Shown here in pieces: positions 10,986 through 21,894 of a DNA stretch of 64,000 nucleotides. Each line of letters starts with the position of its first letter. Positions within the stretch are counted from its first letter, which is position 1. The DNA comes from Anisus vortex. Lineage: Eukaryota; Mollusca; Gastropoda; Planorbidae. The stretch lies in contig OX421508.1 in assembly GCA_949126835.1 (NCBI GenBank), positions 11,777,994-11,841,993 of the forward strand. The letters run 5' to 3'. The notes under the pieces are model-generated. The model ran no database searches and had not been told where the DNA came from. It was given only the letters and a program-made list of their open reading frames with translations. Made by a program: the position numbers and the translations under genes.

Positions 10986-11824
10986 TTAGATTTGTTGGAT
11001 TTTTTCCCAGTGTTGTTGTATAGTTTCCTCTATTAGTCCTAAAAGGGCTTCGTATCTATTTTTAACAGTGCAGTTAAAAACCTCTTTTGCAGCTTCATTT
11101 TTTAGATACTGTGTGTTAAACTTGTGGTGTGGTTTATCTGCAAATTCTTTGAAGGCTTTTAGCTTTGTTTTCAATGTTCCAATCAGAAGCTGGTGGTCTG
11201 AAGCTACGTCAGCACCACGTTTCACCCTAACATCCAATAGGCTTCTTCTCCATTTGCGTGAAACTGTAAAATGGTCAATCTGGTTTTCTGTATTTCCATC
11301 TGGAGAAGTCCATGTTGTTTTGTTGATGGTCTTGTGTGGAAAGACTGTCCAACCAATGACAAGATCACAGCTTGTAGTGACCCATAGAAATTTTCTTTAT
11401 CTTCTTCCTTCGCTGCATTAGTCGGAGCGTAGCATTGAATGATGGTGGTTTTCCTGCCCTTTGCCTTGAATCGTGCAGAGATTAGTCTTGGAGAGATTGG
11501 TTCCCATGATATTAATGCCTTTGTTGCTTCCGGTGATAGCATCAGTGCTACTCCTTGAGTGTGGTCATGGTTTAGATCCTCATGACCAGAGAAGATGATT
11601 GTCTCTCCTGTGTCTAGTCTAGATTGGCCATTACCATTCCACCGAGTCTCACATAATCCCAGGACCTTGATATCATATTTTCTCATTTCTTTTGCTACCT
11701 GGGCAGACCTGCTGGCTTCATATAGGGTTCTTATATTCCAGGTCCCTATTCTGGATTTTGCTTTCGTCGTGATGAGGTTTGTCTGCAAGCTAGCTTCCCG
11801 AGGGCTTTCACTAGCTTGCGTCAT
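10986..11824 (-). pseudogene. LINE endonuclease domain, frameshifted
   Basis: The minus-strand ORF 11824-11222 begins the apurinic-type endonuclease (exonuclease-endonuclease-phosphatase fold): WNIRTLYE, LGLCETRWNG and IIQCYAPTNAA are its N-terminal motifs. A frameshift near 11390 breaks it. The C-terminal motif ASDHQLLIGTLK (the SDH motif) is in the next ORF (11237-10986). That ORF runs toward the LTR insertion at 10943, beyond which the same protein resumes at 4640. Confidence 0.9.
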
Positions 11825-12003
11825 GAATTCTTCGGTAGAAGGAGAACCTCCCTGACTAAGCTTGCTTTGGTTTGGTGTAGTTTTGGTTTCTGTAGCATTT
11901 GTTTTTTTTTACGGTGTAAGGTCGCTAGCCCCACGACCAACCCTCCTCCTTTACCCGGGCTTGGGACCGGCAGGATACCCCCAAAGGTGATAACCAGGCG
12001 GAG

Positions 12004-12030
12004 TTATGTACGTATGTACGTATGTACATA
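12004..12030. repeat. Short ACGTATGT run at the LINE 5' boundary
   Basis: About 26 bp of the same 8-bp repeat seen at 1-2694 lies immediately beyond the LINE 5' leader. It may be the other side of the target into which the LINE inserted, or a target duplication. Confidence 0.85.
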
Positions 12031-13105
12031 CTCCGCTCACCGCCCCCCCTCAATTTTTTTTAGCGCCCACTCCCACCCACCCTGGCCGCCCGTCTGGACT
12101 ATAGTTTCCGTAATTTTTTAGGCAGACTTGACTTTTTGTGTGATTAATTATCTTTAAGAAAACTGAAAAGGAAACATATTGTTAGAATTAATGGATAAAA
12201 AAATGCCTAAACGAAAGGCTTAAATAAATAAATATTAATGTGACACGTTTGCCTGGTGTGTTGCTAGCACTGATTGCTAGCAATTTGTCTATTTTTGTTT
12301 CAATTTCGGTTGCAAAAGCCTTAGGTCTAATAATCAGTAATATTTGTTATATTACAAAACATAACTTGTTCGGCATCACTATTGAATCAAATTGGGAAAC
12401 ATTTTTTTATTAAAGGGATATAATTAGCCCGTTTTATTTGAGCTAATATTTCTGTTCTTTTTTCTTTTATAAAACATAAATAATGTACAATTGATAACTT
12501 TGAAATGATCAAACTGTAAAAAGTATTTATAATTATATAAATATTATATGACTAAAGAATTTATATGTATATTTCTAAGCAATGCAATAACTACCCAGTT
12601 TGTATGATTAGTACTTATCTATACCGCCATTTTTCAGTGACGTACTAACTGCAAAGGTTTGAAACACATTTACGACATCTCGGTAAAACAGATCAAAATA
12701 TCATTAATATTAGTAGATGTCAGATGTTAGGTCGACAGTGATCGGTCGGCAGAGCTGGCAGTCCGGTAAACCAACCACTGGACCAGCCAGCCGCAAACCA
12801 TATTTGCCAAATGCTGATCCCTACTTCATCAAAAAGTCACTGCGATTCCTATTTCTTATTAATAAGCTTTTAATAAAATGTAGGCCTACTGTTGGTGGAT
12901 ATCAGATATTTAGTAGCACTTGCGTTTACTTCAAATTTCATCCAAAAACTAATCGATTCAAATAGCTGAGGGGTTCAAATTATATCAGGTACGTTTGTAC
13001 TACCCACATGCCTTTCACCGCAACCCAATCGCCCCCGGGGACGTCAGCGCCCCCTTAAAGCTTCTCACCGCCCCCCAGGGGGCGATATCGCCCCCGTTGA
13101 GAACC
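12031..13105. other. AT-rich non-coding stretch with a hAT-like GC palindrome at its right end
   Basis: No supported gene. The right end (about 13030-13105) holds a perfect palindrome GGGGGCGATATCGCCCCC followed by GTTGAGAACCTA. Read on the minus strand this resembles the terminal GGTTCTCAAC of hAT transposons. A related GC-rich piece (CACCGCCCCCCCT) sits at 12038. The two may be the ends of one decayed hAT element of about 1.07 kb, but I could not align the termini base by base. Confidence 0.4.
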
Positions 13106-13118
13106 TATACTCTAAACT

Positions 13119-13370
13119 ATGGAGACAAGCAGTGGTAGTATCAATCTTACAGAAAAAACGATCCGGTACAAGTCGACAGCTAAATCCCAACTTTTCTCGC
13201 ATCGTGTGTTTGGCAATATAGCTAAGAGGATGGTCATTCAGAGACTTGTGATGTACCTAGAAGATAAAGATATAATCACCCCATTGCAGGCTGGTTTTCA
13301 ATCTGGAAGGAATTCAATGGATCAGGTGACCTTTTTTATTTTTAAGATTTCAGACGGCTAGAGCAAGGAG
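13119..13370 (+). pseudogene. LINE reverse transcriptase fragment
   Basis: The plus-strand ORF 13119-13361 contains AKRMVIQRLVMYLEDKDIITPLQAGFQSGRNSMDQV, shown here only to locate it near its start: the pattern LQAGFQSGRN...DQV is the RT motif 2 region of I/Jockey-like LINEs. It is cut off on both sides and is probably a separate copy from the LINE starting at 13690. Confidence 0.65.
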
Positions 13371-13429
13371 TCTACATTAGCTTCATGAAGGGATCAGCCC
13401 ACATTCGCCTAATTTCGCAATAAACATGG

Positions 13430-13690
13430 TCCAAAAGAGGCTTACTTTAGTGTGCGTAGGCCCTACCTCAATTCACGATGTCGAAACTGCAGGGATGCAG
13501 AAGAAACGTTCGAGCACCTGCAATTTGACTGCACTGTCTGGCAGGACATTAGAGTGGTTAGGAACTTCTGTGGTAATGTACCATTCTTGCATGATGCAGC
13601 AGAGTTCGTTATACGAGCTCTATGAGACTAACCCTATACTGAATTCTCATCGAGAAGTGGTGTTAAAGTCTGGTGAACCCCGCGCCCATG
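13430..13690 (+). pseudogene. 3' end of an I-type LINE (zinc-finger tail)
   Basis: The frame encodes a CRNCRDAEETFEHLQFDC-type knuckle, which is the same C-terminal module as at 15890-15950. It ends in TTAAAGTCTGGTGAACCCC at 13664. The same string ends the next copy at 16091. So this is the tail of a sister element lying head-to-tail before the next one. Confidence 0.75.
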
Positions 13691-16110
13691 GTATCGGATA
13701 CCAGACGGGCGGAGATGCTAAACCGACTTTTTGTGCGCAGGGTGGAAGAACGAGTGTGTCTGTTGGTCTAGATAAAGTCCGGAAGGCAAACGAACGCCAC
13801 ATGACGGGAGAGGGTGATGTTAGCACATTCACGGTGCCCTTTACCCGGCAAGAACTGGATTATGTTTTGAGACGGTGCAAAGCTAAGAAGGCCCCAGGAT
13901 TGGATGGGATCAGCAACGAGCTGATCACCCACCTTGGAACTGTTGGTAGGGGCAAACTCTTGTAGCTCGTAAACCGATCATGGTCTGAAGGTTTCCTACC
14001 GAAACAGTGGAGAGACGCCTTGGTGGTACACATCGTGAAGAGGAGTAAAGACCCGGGTCAGGCTGAAAGCTACAGACCGATTTCCCTAACATCGTGTGTA
14101 GGGAAGGTAGCTGAGAGACTAATCAATAGGAGGCGTGTGAGGTTCCTAGAGGACAATGGACTAGTCGCCCCCGTTCAAGCATAAAAGGGTTTCTAACCCG
14201 AAAGACAGTTGCAACTCGTTGCGGGAAAGCGGTTTCTCGGAAGCGCGTCCTGGAGCAAGGATTGCCCCAGGGCACAGCATTGTCCTGTACACTTTTTCTA
14301 GCTTTTATAAACGATTTGCCTAACTATCTGGGAAGCTCGTCGCAGCTTTTCACGGACGATCTTGTGGTCTGGTCGACCGGGAGGGAAGCGCCTGCTCTAC
14401 AGCGGACCCTCCAGTAGGATTTGAACGCAGTAGCCTGTTACGCCAAGCTTTGGGGTATGGAGGTAAACTGCCTAAAAACTGTGTAATCGCTCTTTACCCT
14501 TGGAATCGATATCCTCAAAGAGCCGTTCGAGCTGAACATTGATGGCCGCGCACTGGCGTGCGACCAGAAGCCGGTCTATCTCGGAAAGACACTGGACCGA
14601 AAGCTAACGATGTATGACCATGTGAGGTTAGTCCAAGAGAAAGCTTCTTCGAAGATGAACATTGTCAAGAGACTGGCCAGTACTGGCTGGGGTGCAAAAG
14701 CGAGTGTGTTGAGAAATCTTTACCTAGGAGCGGTAAGATCTCAGATCGATTATAGCCTCCCGGTGCAAATCTATGCGTTTGATACTGCATTGAAGACGTT
14801 GGACTCTGTACAAATTCAAGCGCTCAGACTAATATGTGGAACGTTCCGAACCGCCCCAACATCGGCTGTTGAAATCATGGTAAACGTGCCGCCTCTGAAT
14901 GGGAGAAGGAAAAGGGCCGCTATCACTGCATACGAGCGGTATAAACGGCTGGAGGAAAGTTCGACTTTCAGGAAGCTCGTAGATTCCTGGGAGGATAGAG
15001 CACGGATCTCAATGCAGTCCTTCATGCACCATGCATTAAAGCTCAGCGCAGAGATTGGACTCCCGGTCGACCGCATGCCCCTGCGGACGGGAGTGGAACC
15101 TCCTCCTAACCTATCTTTCAACCTACCAGAGATACGGACGAACCTGATGGAAGCAGTTGGACCCAGCGCTGGCCTGACTGAGAAGCGCGCAGATGCTCTA
15201 AGGACGGTACGGGCATACTCAGGATTCCTTGAGGCATACACTGATGGGAGCGCAATCAGTGGGACCGAAGCGCGTTCTGGGTATGGTGCTCTTGTGTCGT
15301 ACCCGAAGGCAGATGAAAAACTAGTTAAGCTAAGTGGGCCTTGTGGGAAAATCTGCATCTTTGATGCAGAGATGGAAGCCATCAGAATTGATGTGGTGGC
15401 ATTAGGGAAAAAGTTCGAAGAAACACCAGCTGCTCGTGCTGATGTGGTTATCTTCACTGATGCGCTTTCAGTACTCCAAGCCAACGACGGCTTGGGGTCA
15501 TGGCCCGATCTGCTTGTCCGACTGTTGGCTGCTATTTCCGATCAGATCCTCAGGTACGAGGTGAAGGTCATTTTGCAGTGGATTCCAAGTCATGCAGGAG
15601 TACCTGGCAATGAGATAGTGGATGTCTTGGCCACTCCAGAGGGTCCGTCCACCTTTGAGAGTGCCCGCAGAACGATTCTTGAGTGGGGAAACAAGACAAT
15701 AGTGGAAGAATTGGGACGAATCTGACAAGGATCGAGGTGTGTGGCAGCAACTAAAACGGCCAATTCGAGCTGATCTGTGGTGGAAGCTCCGAAGGAGAGA
15801 ACAGGCTACGATAGCCCAGTTCCATACAGGGCACTGCCCTATTGGTGCCTATTTCGGACGATTTAGGCCCAATTTCGATTCGCGGTGCCGACATTGCTTT
15901 GAAGCAGTAGAGACGGTCGAGCATTTGCTTTTAGACTGCCCTGCCTTGCAGGAGGAAATAGTTGATGGGAATGGTCAACAGTTTGCACCATCCCTTTACG
16001 GTAACCTGGCTGTACTACGTAGTACAAGTGTGTTTGTCCTCCGAATCCTAAGAGATTAGTCTCGAATCGATCACTCCAGTGAAGTGAGGTTTAAAGTCTG
16101 GTGAACCCCG
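13690..16110 (+). mobile_element. I-clade-like non-LTR retrotransposon with RNase H, degenerate
   Basis: RT begins with KAKKAPGLDGISNELI (13885). It passes a stop at 13963 and continues in the same frame with FLPKQWRDALVV and ESYRPISLTSCVGKVAER. An internal deletion near 14180 removes part of the fingers. RT resumes with LEQGLPQGTALSCTLF and the catalytic FTDDLVVW near 14350. ORF 14610-15725 holds the thumb/connection and then RNase H: YTDGSA, DAEMEAI, FTDALSVL and SHAGVPGNEIVD give the four acidic positions. After a frameshift near 15715, ORF 15739-16059 has the CCHC-like CRHCFEAVETVEHLLLDC. The 3' UTR ends near 16110. Confidence 0.85.
14610..15725 (+). pseudogene. LINE RT thumb/connection and RNase H
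   Basis: This is the best preserved piece of the I-like LINE, 371 codons without a stop. Residues about 1-200 are the RT C-terminal region (LRNLYLGAVRSQIDYSLPV, then LRLICGTFRTAPTSAVEIM). Residues about 205-345 are an RNase H domain with all acidic positions visible. RNase H inside a non-LTR element is typical of the I, R1 and related clades. Confidence 0.85.
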
Positions 16111-16590
16111 CGAAACTGGTTTTAAAAAAGGCTTCGAAGGGATGTGTCCGCTTTAGACTGGGCATACCAGTGTCAGACAATATCCGCCGTACCAGCCAAC
16201 ATCACAGGTATACGATGAAGGCCCTGCACGAAGAGAAAGGAAGCAAATTCACGTTTGGGGGAACACGAACGGAGAAAGCTAACCCACAAATGAGACCGCC
16301 CTATTGGCCTACCAGGACAGGGCTGGCCGCGAACAAAGTTTTATTCATACCTTGCCTGCACCAGATGCATGTTTCGTTGTCGCTACTGTGTTAGCTTGGT
16401 ACAAGAGAGCAATCTCGCCGACGGCGACTTAGAGTTTTGACTCTTGGACAGCGTATCACTGAGTCAATGAGTGTATCACTTGAAGGACTCAAAAATGGTC
16501 CTAAAGCTCCCCTTGGTCTGAGTGTGGATATTTTACGTTTCTGTAGTAGGCCTACTATCAGCAGTTAATACCTTAACTATTCATTAAGCA
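16111..16590. other. Degenerate LINE-flank sequence, no gene
   Basis: Moderate-GC sequence after the LINE tail with one short ORF (16101-16394) that I do not recognise. It may belong to a 3' UTR or an older LINE. Confidence 0.4.
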
Positions 16591-16592
16591 AT

Positions 16593-16791
16593 CGTATGTA
16601 TATGTGTATATATGTGTATATTCGTGTGTATGTATATTGTATGTTTGCACACATGTATGTATGTTTACATGTATCATTGTGTAGATGTATATTTTGTATA
16701 TGCGCGTATATGCTTGTATGTTTATTTTTCTATGTATATGTATGTGTGTATATATGTATGTATGTGCGTATGTATGCATATATGAATGTAT
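16593..16791. repeat. Impure TATG/TGTA microsatellite
   Basis: About 200 bp of mixed TATG, TGTA and TATGTG steps, loosely related to the satellite at 1-2694 but without its ACGT half. Short ORFs over it on both strands are artefacts. Confidence 0.85.
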
Positions 16792-16799
16792 GCACAAAG

Positions 16800-17289
16800 C
16801 AGGCCCGGACTTAGAGACCTAGGGCTCCTAGACACTTAATAATTGCACTCCCCCACCATCTCGAAGCTATTTTGGAAATTGAGCAATATAAATGCAATTG
16901 TAGGCCCACAGAACATATAATTTGTATACAACTTTAATTACATTAATAAACATCAGAATAATACAGTCTATGGTACTATAGTTACGTTATTCTATAAAAT
17001 GTATAGAATCATACGACGAAATGTCTTCTGTGCAAAAGAACGAATGACGTCATCATAGTCAATCGACTGCATTATTTCTGACTCTATGTAAGGCCTACAT
17101 TATTATGAACGCCCGGTTTAGGCAAAATGTAGTACAAATATTAATTTTATTATAATATTTTTTTCAATAAAGCTTTTTGATAAGGCAAGCCAGGCTTTTG
17201 AGCTTATGTAAATATTCCGCCACCAGGGTCCCTAGGCTGGCTGGGTCCTACACCGGGGCCTTTAAGGCCTAGGTAGAAATCCGGCACTA
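16800..17289. mobile_element. 490-bp hAT-type MITE
   Basis: Flanked by a perfect 8-bp duplication GCACAAAG (16792-16799 and 17290-17297). The left end is CAGGCCCGGACTTAGAGACC; the right end read on the minus strand is TAGTGCCGGATTTCTACCTA. The ends are imperfect inverted repeats about 25 bp long. Eight-bp duplication and a CAGG-type end suit the hAT superfamily. There is no coding capacity. Confidence 0.85.
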
Positions 17290-17297
17290 GCACAAAG

Positions 17298-18300
17298 AAG
17301 TATATATTCTATTCATACTCACGTTACAGCACTTAGCTATGTTCATATAAATCAAAGTAACGGGACTGTAGTCTAACTTGATACTGATGTCTTCAGGTTT
17401 CATCTGACGTGTCTTGAACAGTCTCAATTCTTATACATTTTGTTAATAATCTGCTTAGACCCGGGGCAAAAGAAATACAGATAACACTTAAAACTGAACA
17501 CAATTAAATAAACTACAATCGGATGATAATTAAAACAGACGGCAGTATGTACTTGAATAAACGCCAAAGATTTCAAAATGCAGCCTTTTGTACCTCGGCG
17601 AAAATTATTATTTAAATTGCTTTGTATAAACTTTGAATATTGTAATAAATTAAGAACGCATATAAATGATCATGTTCAACTAACAGCAATTTAAGTCAAC
17701 ATAATGAATTATAATTTTTATTGTGTTTTCTTTTCGAACCCGACTTTAGTATTTAAACAATCTTTACTTATAGATATGTAAAGCTAAATTTTGAAAAAAA
17801 AAAAAGCTTACTTAGGTTTTATTGAAAGCCGGAGACTGTGCACATACAAAGAAGACACAAACAAAGAATGGAACTAACAACAAAGATAAGTTCTTTGAAA
17901 ACTATCAAAACTATGGTCACAATAGGAAGCCAGGTTTTTTCAGCTATGTATCGATTTAACCATGTACATAACCACATACTTTTTAAATATGTATATATCT
18001 TTACGTCTATATTTTATCTATGTGTACGTATACCAGCCCCCCCCCCCCCCTCCCACCACTGTCTGAGCCCTCCTTCCACAATTAGCATGTCTATAGTGTG
18101 TGTTGAATGTTAAGATTACCTTCCCTCTCCCCCCCCCCACACGCTTCCCCCTTACGCATGTCACATCTTATCTTATCGTATACATTATAGACGCCCCTTC
18201 TATAAAGAATAGTATTGCGTCCTACCCACATCCGTGGTTTGAGTCTAGTCCTGCATTTCTATAATTTTTTAAAATAATGTTAAGTTGCTGGTTTTCCTGT
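17298..18300. other. AT-rich intergenic stretch
   Basis: No supported gene. It contains an A-tract with AAGCTTA near 17800 and two C-runs (18031-18050, 18127-18140). The ORF at 17838-18113 looks random. Confidence 0.6.
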
Positions 18301-18309
18301 TTTGTTCCA

Positions 18310-18351
18310 TGCCAAGTGCGGCACGCGTGCCGTCGTAGGTTGCCGACCCTG
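18310..18351 (-). mobile_element. Orphan hAT transposon end
   Basis: On the minus strand: CAGGGTCGGCAACCTACGA, then the palindrome CGGCACGCGTGCCG. This is the classic hAT terminal plus subterminal palindrome. I do not see the matching other end. Confidence 0.7.
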
Positions 18352-18534
18352 GGTCTAAAAGCAGCTCGCTGAGTACGGTGTTGACGTTGCAATGTTCCAG
18401 GCAGCGTTTCTAATAGTGGGATGCGTATGGTTTCTTTCAGGTGATTACATAGGTCTTTCGATGCGCATACACGAGATGCTGAGTATTAGCCTTCCTTGGT
18501 CTGGATTGTCTACACACTTCTGTACCCATGGGCA

Positions 18535-18840
18535 TCAAAGCGCTAAAGGGTTGAAGCCACCAGTACGCTTACGTCAAAAGCACACCGGTGGGCTAACGCA
18601 TGAGAGACATCCACTGCTGCGCGTCAGAGGTCTCATTGTACGACCAAGAGGCTCTGAGCCTCGTTGGGGAGGAAGAAATGTGAGCAGTGTCTCCGCCTCA
18701 AGCCCCCCCTGGTGCCTGGATGACCATGCGCCACCGGGCTACATTGCAAGTATATGGGCGAGCCACCACGATAATGATCAGTGGCGAATTGCGCAGGGAG
18801 TGAAAATAGTGCGTGTTGGAACCGTACCATATGTTACACG
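18535..18840 (-). repeat. Dispersed GC-rich repeat, copy 1 (minus)
   Basis: On the minus strand this matches 33600-33760 on the plus strand: the core GATCATTATCGTGGTGGCTC and the following CCCGTATACATGCAATGT are shared. The minus-strand frame gives DHYRGGSPIYLQC here and DHYRGGSPVYMQC in the other copy. The family is not recognised. The plus-strand ORF 18392-18889 runs antisense and is probably a shadow. Confidence 0.65.
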
Positions 18841-19840
18841 GATAAATTCATATATAAGGCGTGCTATGGGGTGGCTGGACGACGGGTAAACCTTGGTGTG
18901 CAACCTTGGTTCACTCCTAAACATAAATTCGTATTAGACGTAAAAGCCGAATGGCTAGTCCATTTTTATTTGGCTATTTTAGTATGGATTCTCTACAAGC
19001 TCAGTAGTACGGGACGAATAGTTGAGGAACTTTGCAATAGCACTTTGCTTGTCGTCCGATTTCAAGGTGACAGACACTAGAGGCCGGTTGATCCTGAGGT
19101 TAGTTCACCGGACTGTCAACCGACACGTCGCGGAATCTATGCCTCCCGCCGACCAATCCATGCCGCCCTGCAGGAGTTTTGGGCCTAGTGGATGTAATAA
19201 TATTCTATCTAGAAGGAACGTCTGTAAAACTTATAGGAAGACAGGTGCAGTTACATTGTTAAAATCATAAGTATGGTGAGTTTATTCAAGTCATACAAGT
19301 ATCAACCAGAAAAACAATCCCAATGTCCTTTTTTAAAAGGCAAGATCAAACCGTTATGTTCATCAAGGATAGAAACTCTTTTTAAAAGAAGGAAGGCTGC
19401 TCGATGCAAGGCGAGCAAGCGGAAGACGGCTGAGAGCCGGAGGGAGTACAATCAGCTGATGTAAGAAGGCTCATTTCGGTGGCGAAGCTAACGAAATGGG
19501 CGGATACTTGTGCTGGGTTGGGTCTAGCGGATTACGAAAAGCCTGTAACCACATCAACCACATTGAGCGAGCAAAGACAGCTAATAACAATGTGCGTCAA
19601 GGGGACAAAATCTCAAAACCCGGAAGCCTTAGGAAGGGGTTAGGTAGACACGTTGCCAGGGCAAAAATGGGTTATGTCTTTATACCATGCCAAACTAAAT
19701 AGACCCCAAGTGCAGTCAATGCATCAAATGAATTTATTACTCGCGTGTGATACAGTGACAAAAGTAAACACTTAGTACTTATTCACATAACGTGGTCCGA
19801 ATGTGTTTTTCTAAATTCTAAACCATATGTCCCGAGGTAT
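18841..19840. other. Unassigned moderate-GC stretch
   Basis: Several short plus-strand ORFs (18781-19080, 19022-19270, 19273-19464, 19496-19702). One is basic (RRKAARCKASKRKTAESRRE). I recognise no family and cannot link the ORFs. It could be a decayed transposon. Confidence 0.4.
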
Positions 19841-20420
19841 GAGGTGTTGTGAGTTAAGGAAGTGACGTCACGGGCTTATTGATGTGGGCTGTTAGATGAA
19901 TGGCGGATTGGAGACTCCAATTTGGAGTCCCTTATGAAAGAAGGTTGTGTTGGTGTACTGTGTGTGATTTCCAAGGGTACTATTTACTATTGGAATAGTC
20001 ATTCTTTCATTCTTTTATTAGCTACGTTTAGTATATTCTAATTAAAGCTCGGCTAAGTTTATTCTGTGTACACGGGCGTCTATTTGGTGTATACTAGCGT
20101 GTTGAGTACTGTCGCCGTCTTTGCATATATTATTCTAACATAAAAAACTCGCACGTCACCTTTTGGCGACCCCGACGAACAGCTGAGCTGCTGAAATTAG
20201 GAAGCCTGGGAGGAATGGAGGGAAAGTAACTATTAGACTGGGCGATAAGGAGAATAGATAAAAGAGAAAGACAAACTAGATCGCGCGGAAAGACAGGCGG
20301 AAAGGGATTTGAAAAAAGCCGTTGCAGAAACAGAATTAAAAAAAGCAGAAGTAAAAACAGAAGTGAAAAAAAAAGCAGAATTGAAAGGAAAAAAAGTAGA
20401 AGCAAAATGAGGTCTATGCA
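19841..20420 (+). mobile_element. 5' end of an LTR retrotransposon (LTR, primer site, start of gag)
   Basis: A candidate LTR starts TGTTGTGAGTTAAGG at 19841 and ends near 20142-20156. It is followed by TTTTGGCGACCCCGACG, a form typical of LTR-element primer binding sites. After that comes a Lys/Glu/Ala-rich, coiled-coil-like reading frame (about 20240-20410, ERQAERDLKKAVAETELKKA), as at the N-terminus of SCAN-type gags elsewhere in this window. No second LTR is visible, so the copy is 3'-truncated. The LTR limits are approximate. The minus-strand ORFs here are antisense to the coiled coil. Confidence 0.6.
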
Positions 20421-20429
20421 GAAGTATTT

Positions 20430-21130
20430 TCCGGTCACAGTGATGATTGTTATATAGACTTGATAAACATGGAAAGTGCTCATTCACTGTGCTGTAGTTG
20501 GATGCTTAAATTCTGACTTAAAATCAACGCGCAGTGAAGCTAAAATATGTTTTATCGATTTTCACTGACAGATACAAGCTTCTTAAATGCATGTCAAAAG
20601 ACGACGCCAATATTTTGTTGCAAATCATCGAAGGAAAAGACTTCGGTGTTTCAAACTTTTACTGCCATCAATGGTTATCCACGGTAAGTCAGTGCAGCTT
20701 GGTCTAGATTTTCTTAGCACAACTTGCATAAGTCTTCAACCTTTTTTTTTTATCCATGATTAGATAATACTCAATTCATTAATTATCAGTTTCGTTTCAC
20801 ATTTTTAGTAACTCGTAGCTTAGCAAAACGGCCTAGCCAAAATAAACTGCTTACATTTTAAACATAATGAGCCGGCTAAAAAGAAGAAACTGGTTTATTT
20901 TTAGATGATAATAACAATGAATATCGTTGCATGTATAATTCTAGGCCAACATATATAATAGTAAGCTTATATATTATAATATATATATATAATCTACTGT
21001 CTACTATATACATTATTGATACATAGACCTATATTCTATATGCAAATCATATAGGCCCTACAGTGTAGGCGTATTACTTTGTTATTGGCTATTTAAAAAT
21101 TTAGGTCTATATAATTTGTATAATAGTTAA
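20430..21130. other. AT-rich non-coding stretch
   Basis: No gene seen. Contains (TA)n near 20980. Confidence 0.6.
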
Positions 21131-21131
21131 G

Positions 21132-21538
21132 GTTCTAGACTGAGCGCCATTTCAGAATGATGTCCCTTTGAAATGCTTTCACGTTATCATTATACTGTTT
21201 TTCGGGACTGGTTTTTCCCGTACTGCAAAATATTATTGTCTACTTTTTGTTTATGATATTTTTTTATTATTGTTTGGTATTTGTGTTTGTTTTTTCTTTA
21301 TGGTAGTATTATTGTTTGTTAAATATTATTTATAAGAAATCAGAAGCTTCACGGCAACAATCCATTTACATGTTTAAAGGCCAGCAAACCGTAAAAGAAT
21401 AAAATAAAACAAAAAAAAATACTGAAAGAAACGTTTTTGGTTTTAATTGTAAAATTGTTTGTTAATTTTTATTTCTCTTTTAACAAAACATATTGTAATA
21501 ATTCGTTTCTCCGTCATTTTGACTGGCAATACTCCTAG
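21132..21538 (+). mobile_element. Helitron-like element, family 1, copy at lectin copy A
   Basis: Ends in CTAG|T (21535-21539). A hairpin remnant CCGTCATTTTGACTGG lies 10 bp upstream. It aligns throughout with 51080-52032 (GCGCCATTTCAGAA..., TTTTTCGGGACTGG, AAAGAAACGTT, TTTAACAAAACATATT). The stem is damaged here compared with the other copies. The 5' end is set only by where homology begins, so the true start is uncertain. No coding capacity. Confidence 0.75.
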
Positions 21539-21894
21539 TATTTATTATAATCTATATATATAAAAAGACAGTGTTAAGCCCCCCGAGGATCCCCATTGGT
21601 CAATTTGAAAACACGTGTGTCACTGACCTATCTAGGCCTATATAGTGTCTAATAATAGTCCTGATAAATATTCGTAAAAATGTATATAATATGATTACAA
21701 AATATTCATTTTTTAATTTATTTTGTTCAATAATATCGGACAATAAATTAATATTGTTTTTTAAGTTTTGTTGTAACAACTTTGTAAATTAAATGCATTC
21801 ATTTCAGTTTGGCTTGATATTTACTATTATCTGGCAAGCCATTAATTAAATCATGCCAATTTCCGGCATTTCCGAGAGCACGTTGACCAACGTT

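Larger units (their letters stand above)
2695..12004 (-). mobile_element. RTE-like non-LTR retrotransposon (LINE), interrupted by an LTR element
   Basis: Minus-strand LINE of about 3 kb once the 6.3-kb LTR insertion is removed. Order from the 5' end: GC-rich 5' leader (12004-11830), apurinic-type endonuclease (11824-10986), then beyond the LTR element the reverse transcriptase and C-terminal domain (4640-2703), then a short 3' tail ending AAGTCAAGTCAC that runs into the ACATACGT repeat. The endonuclease start with WNIRTLYE and RT with FADDVALL fit the RTE/Nimb-type families common in molluscs; the exact clade is my inference. Frameshifts make this copy dead. Short ACGTATGT runs lie at both ends. 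Confidence 0.88.

Noticed and set aside
14816..15750. Minus-strand ORFs of up to 222 codons
   Set aside because: Antisense to LINE RT/RNase H.
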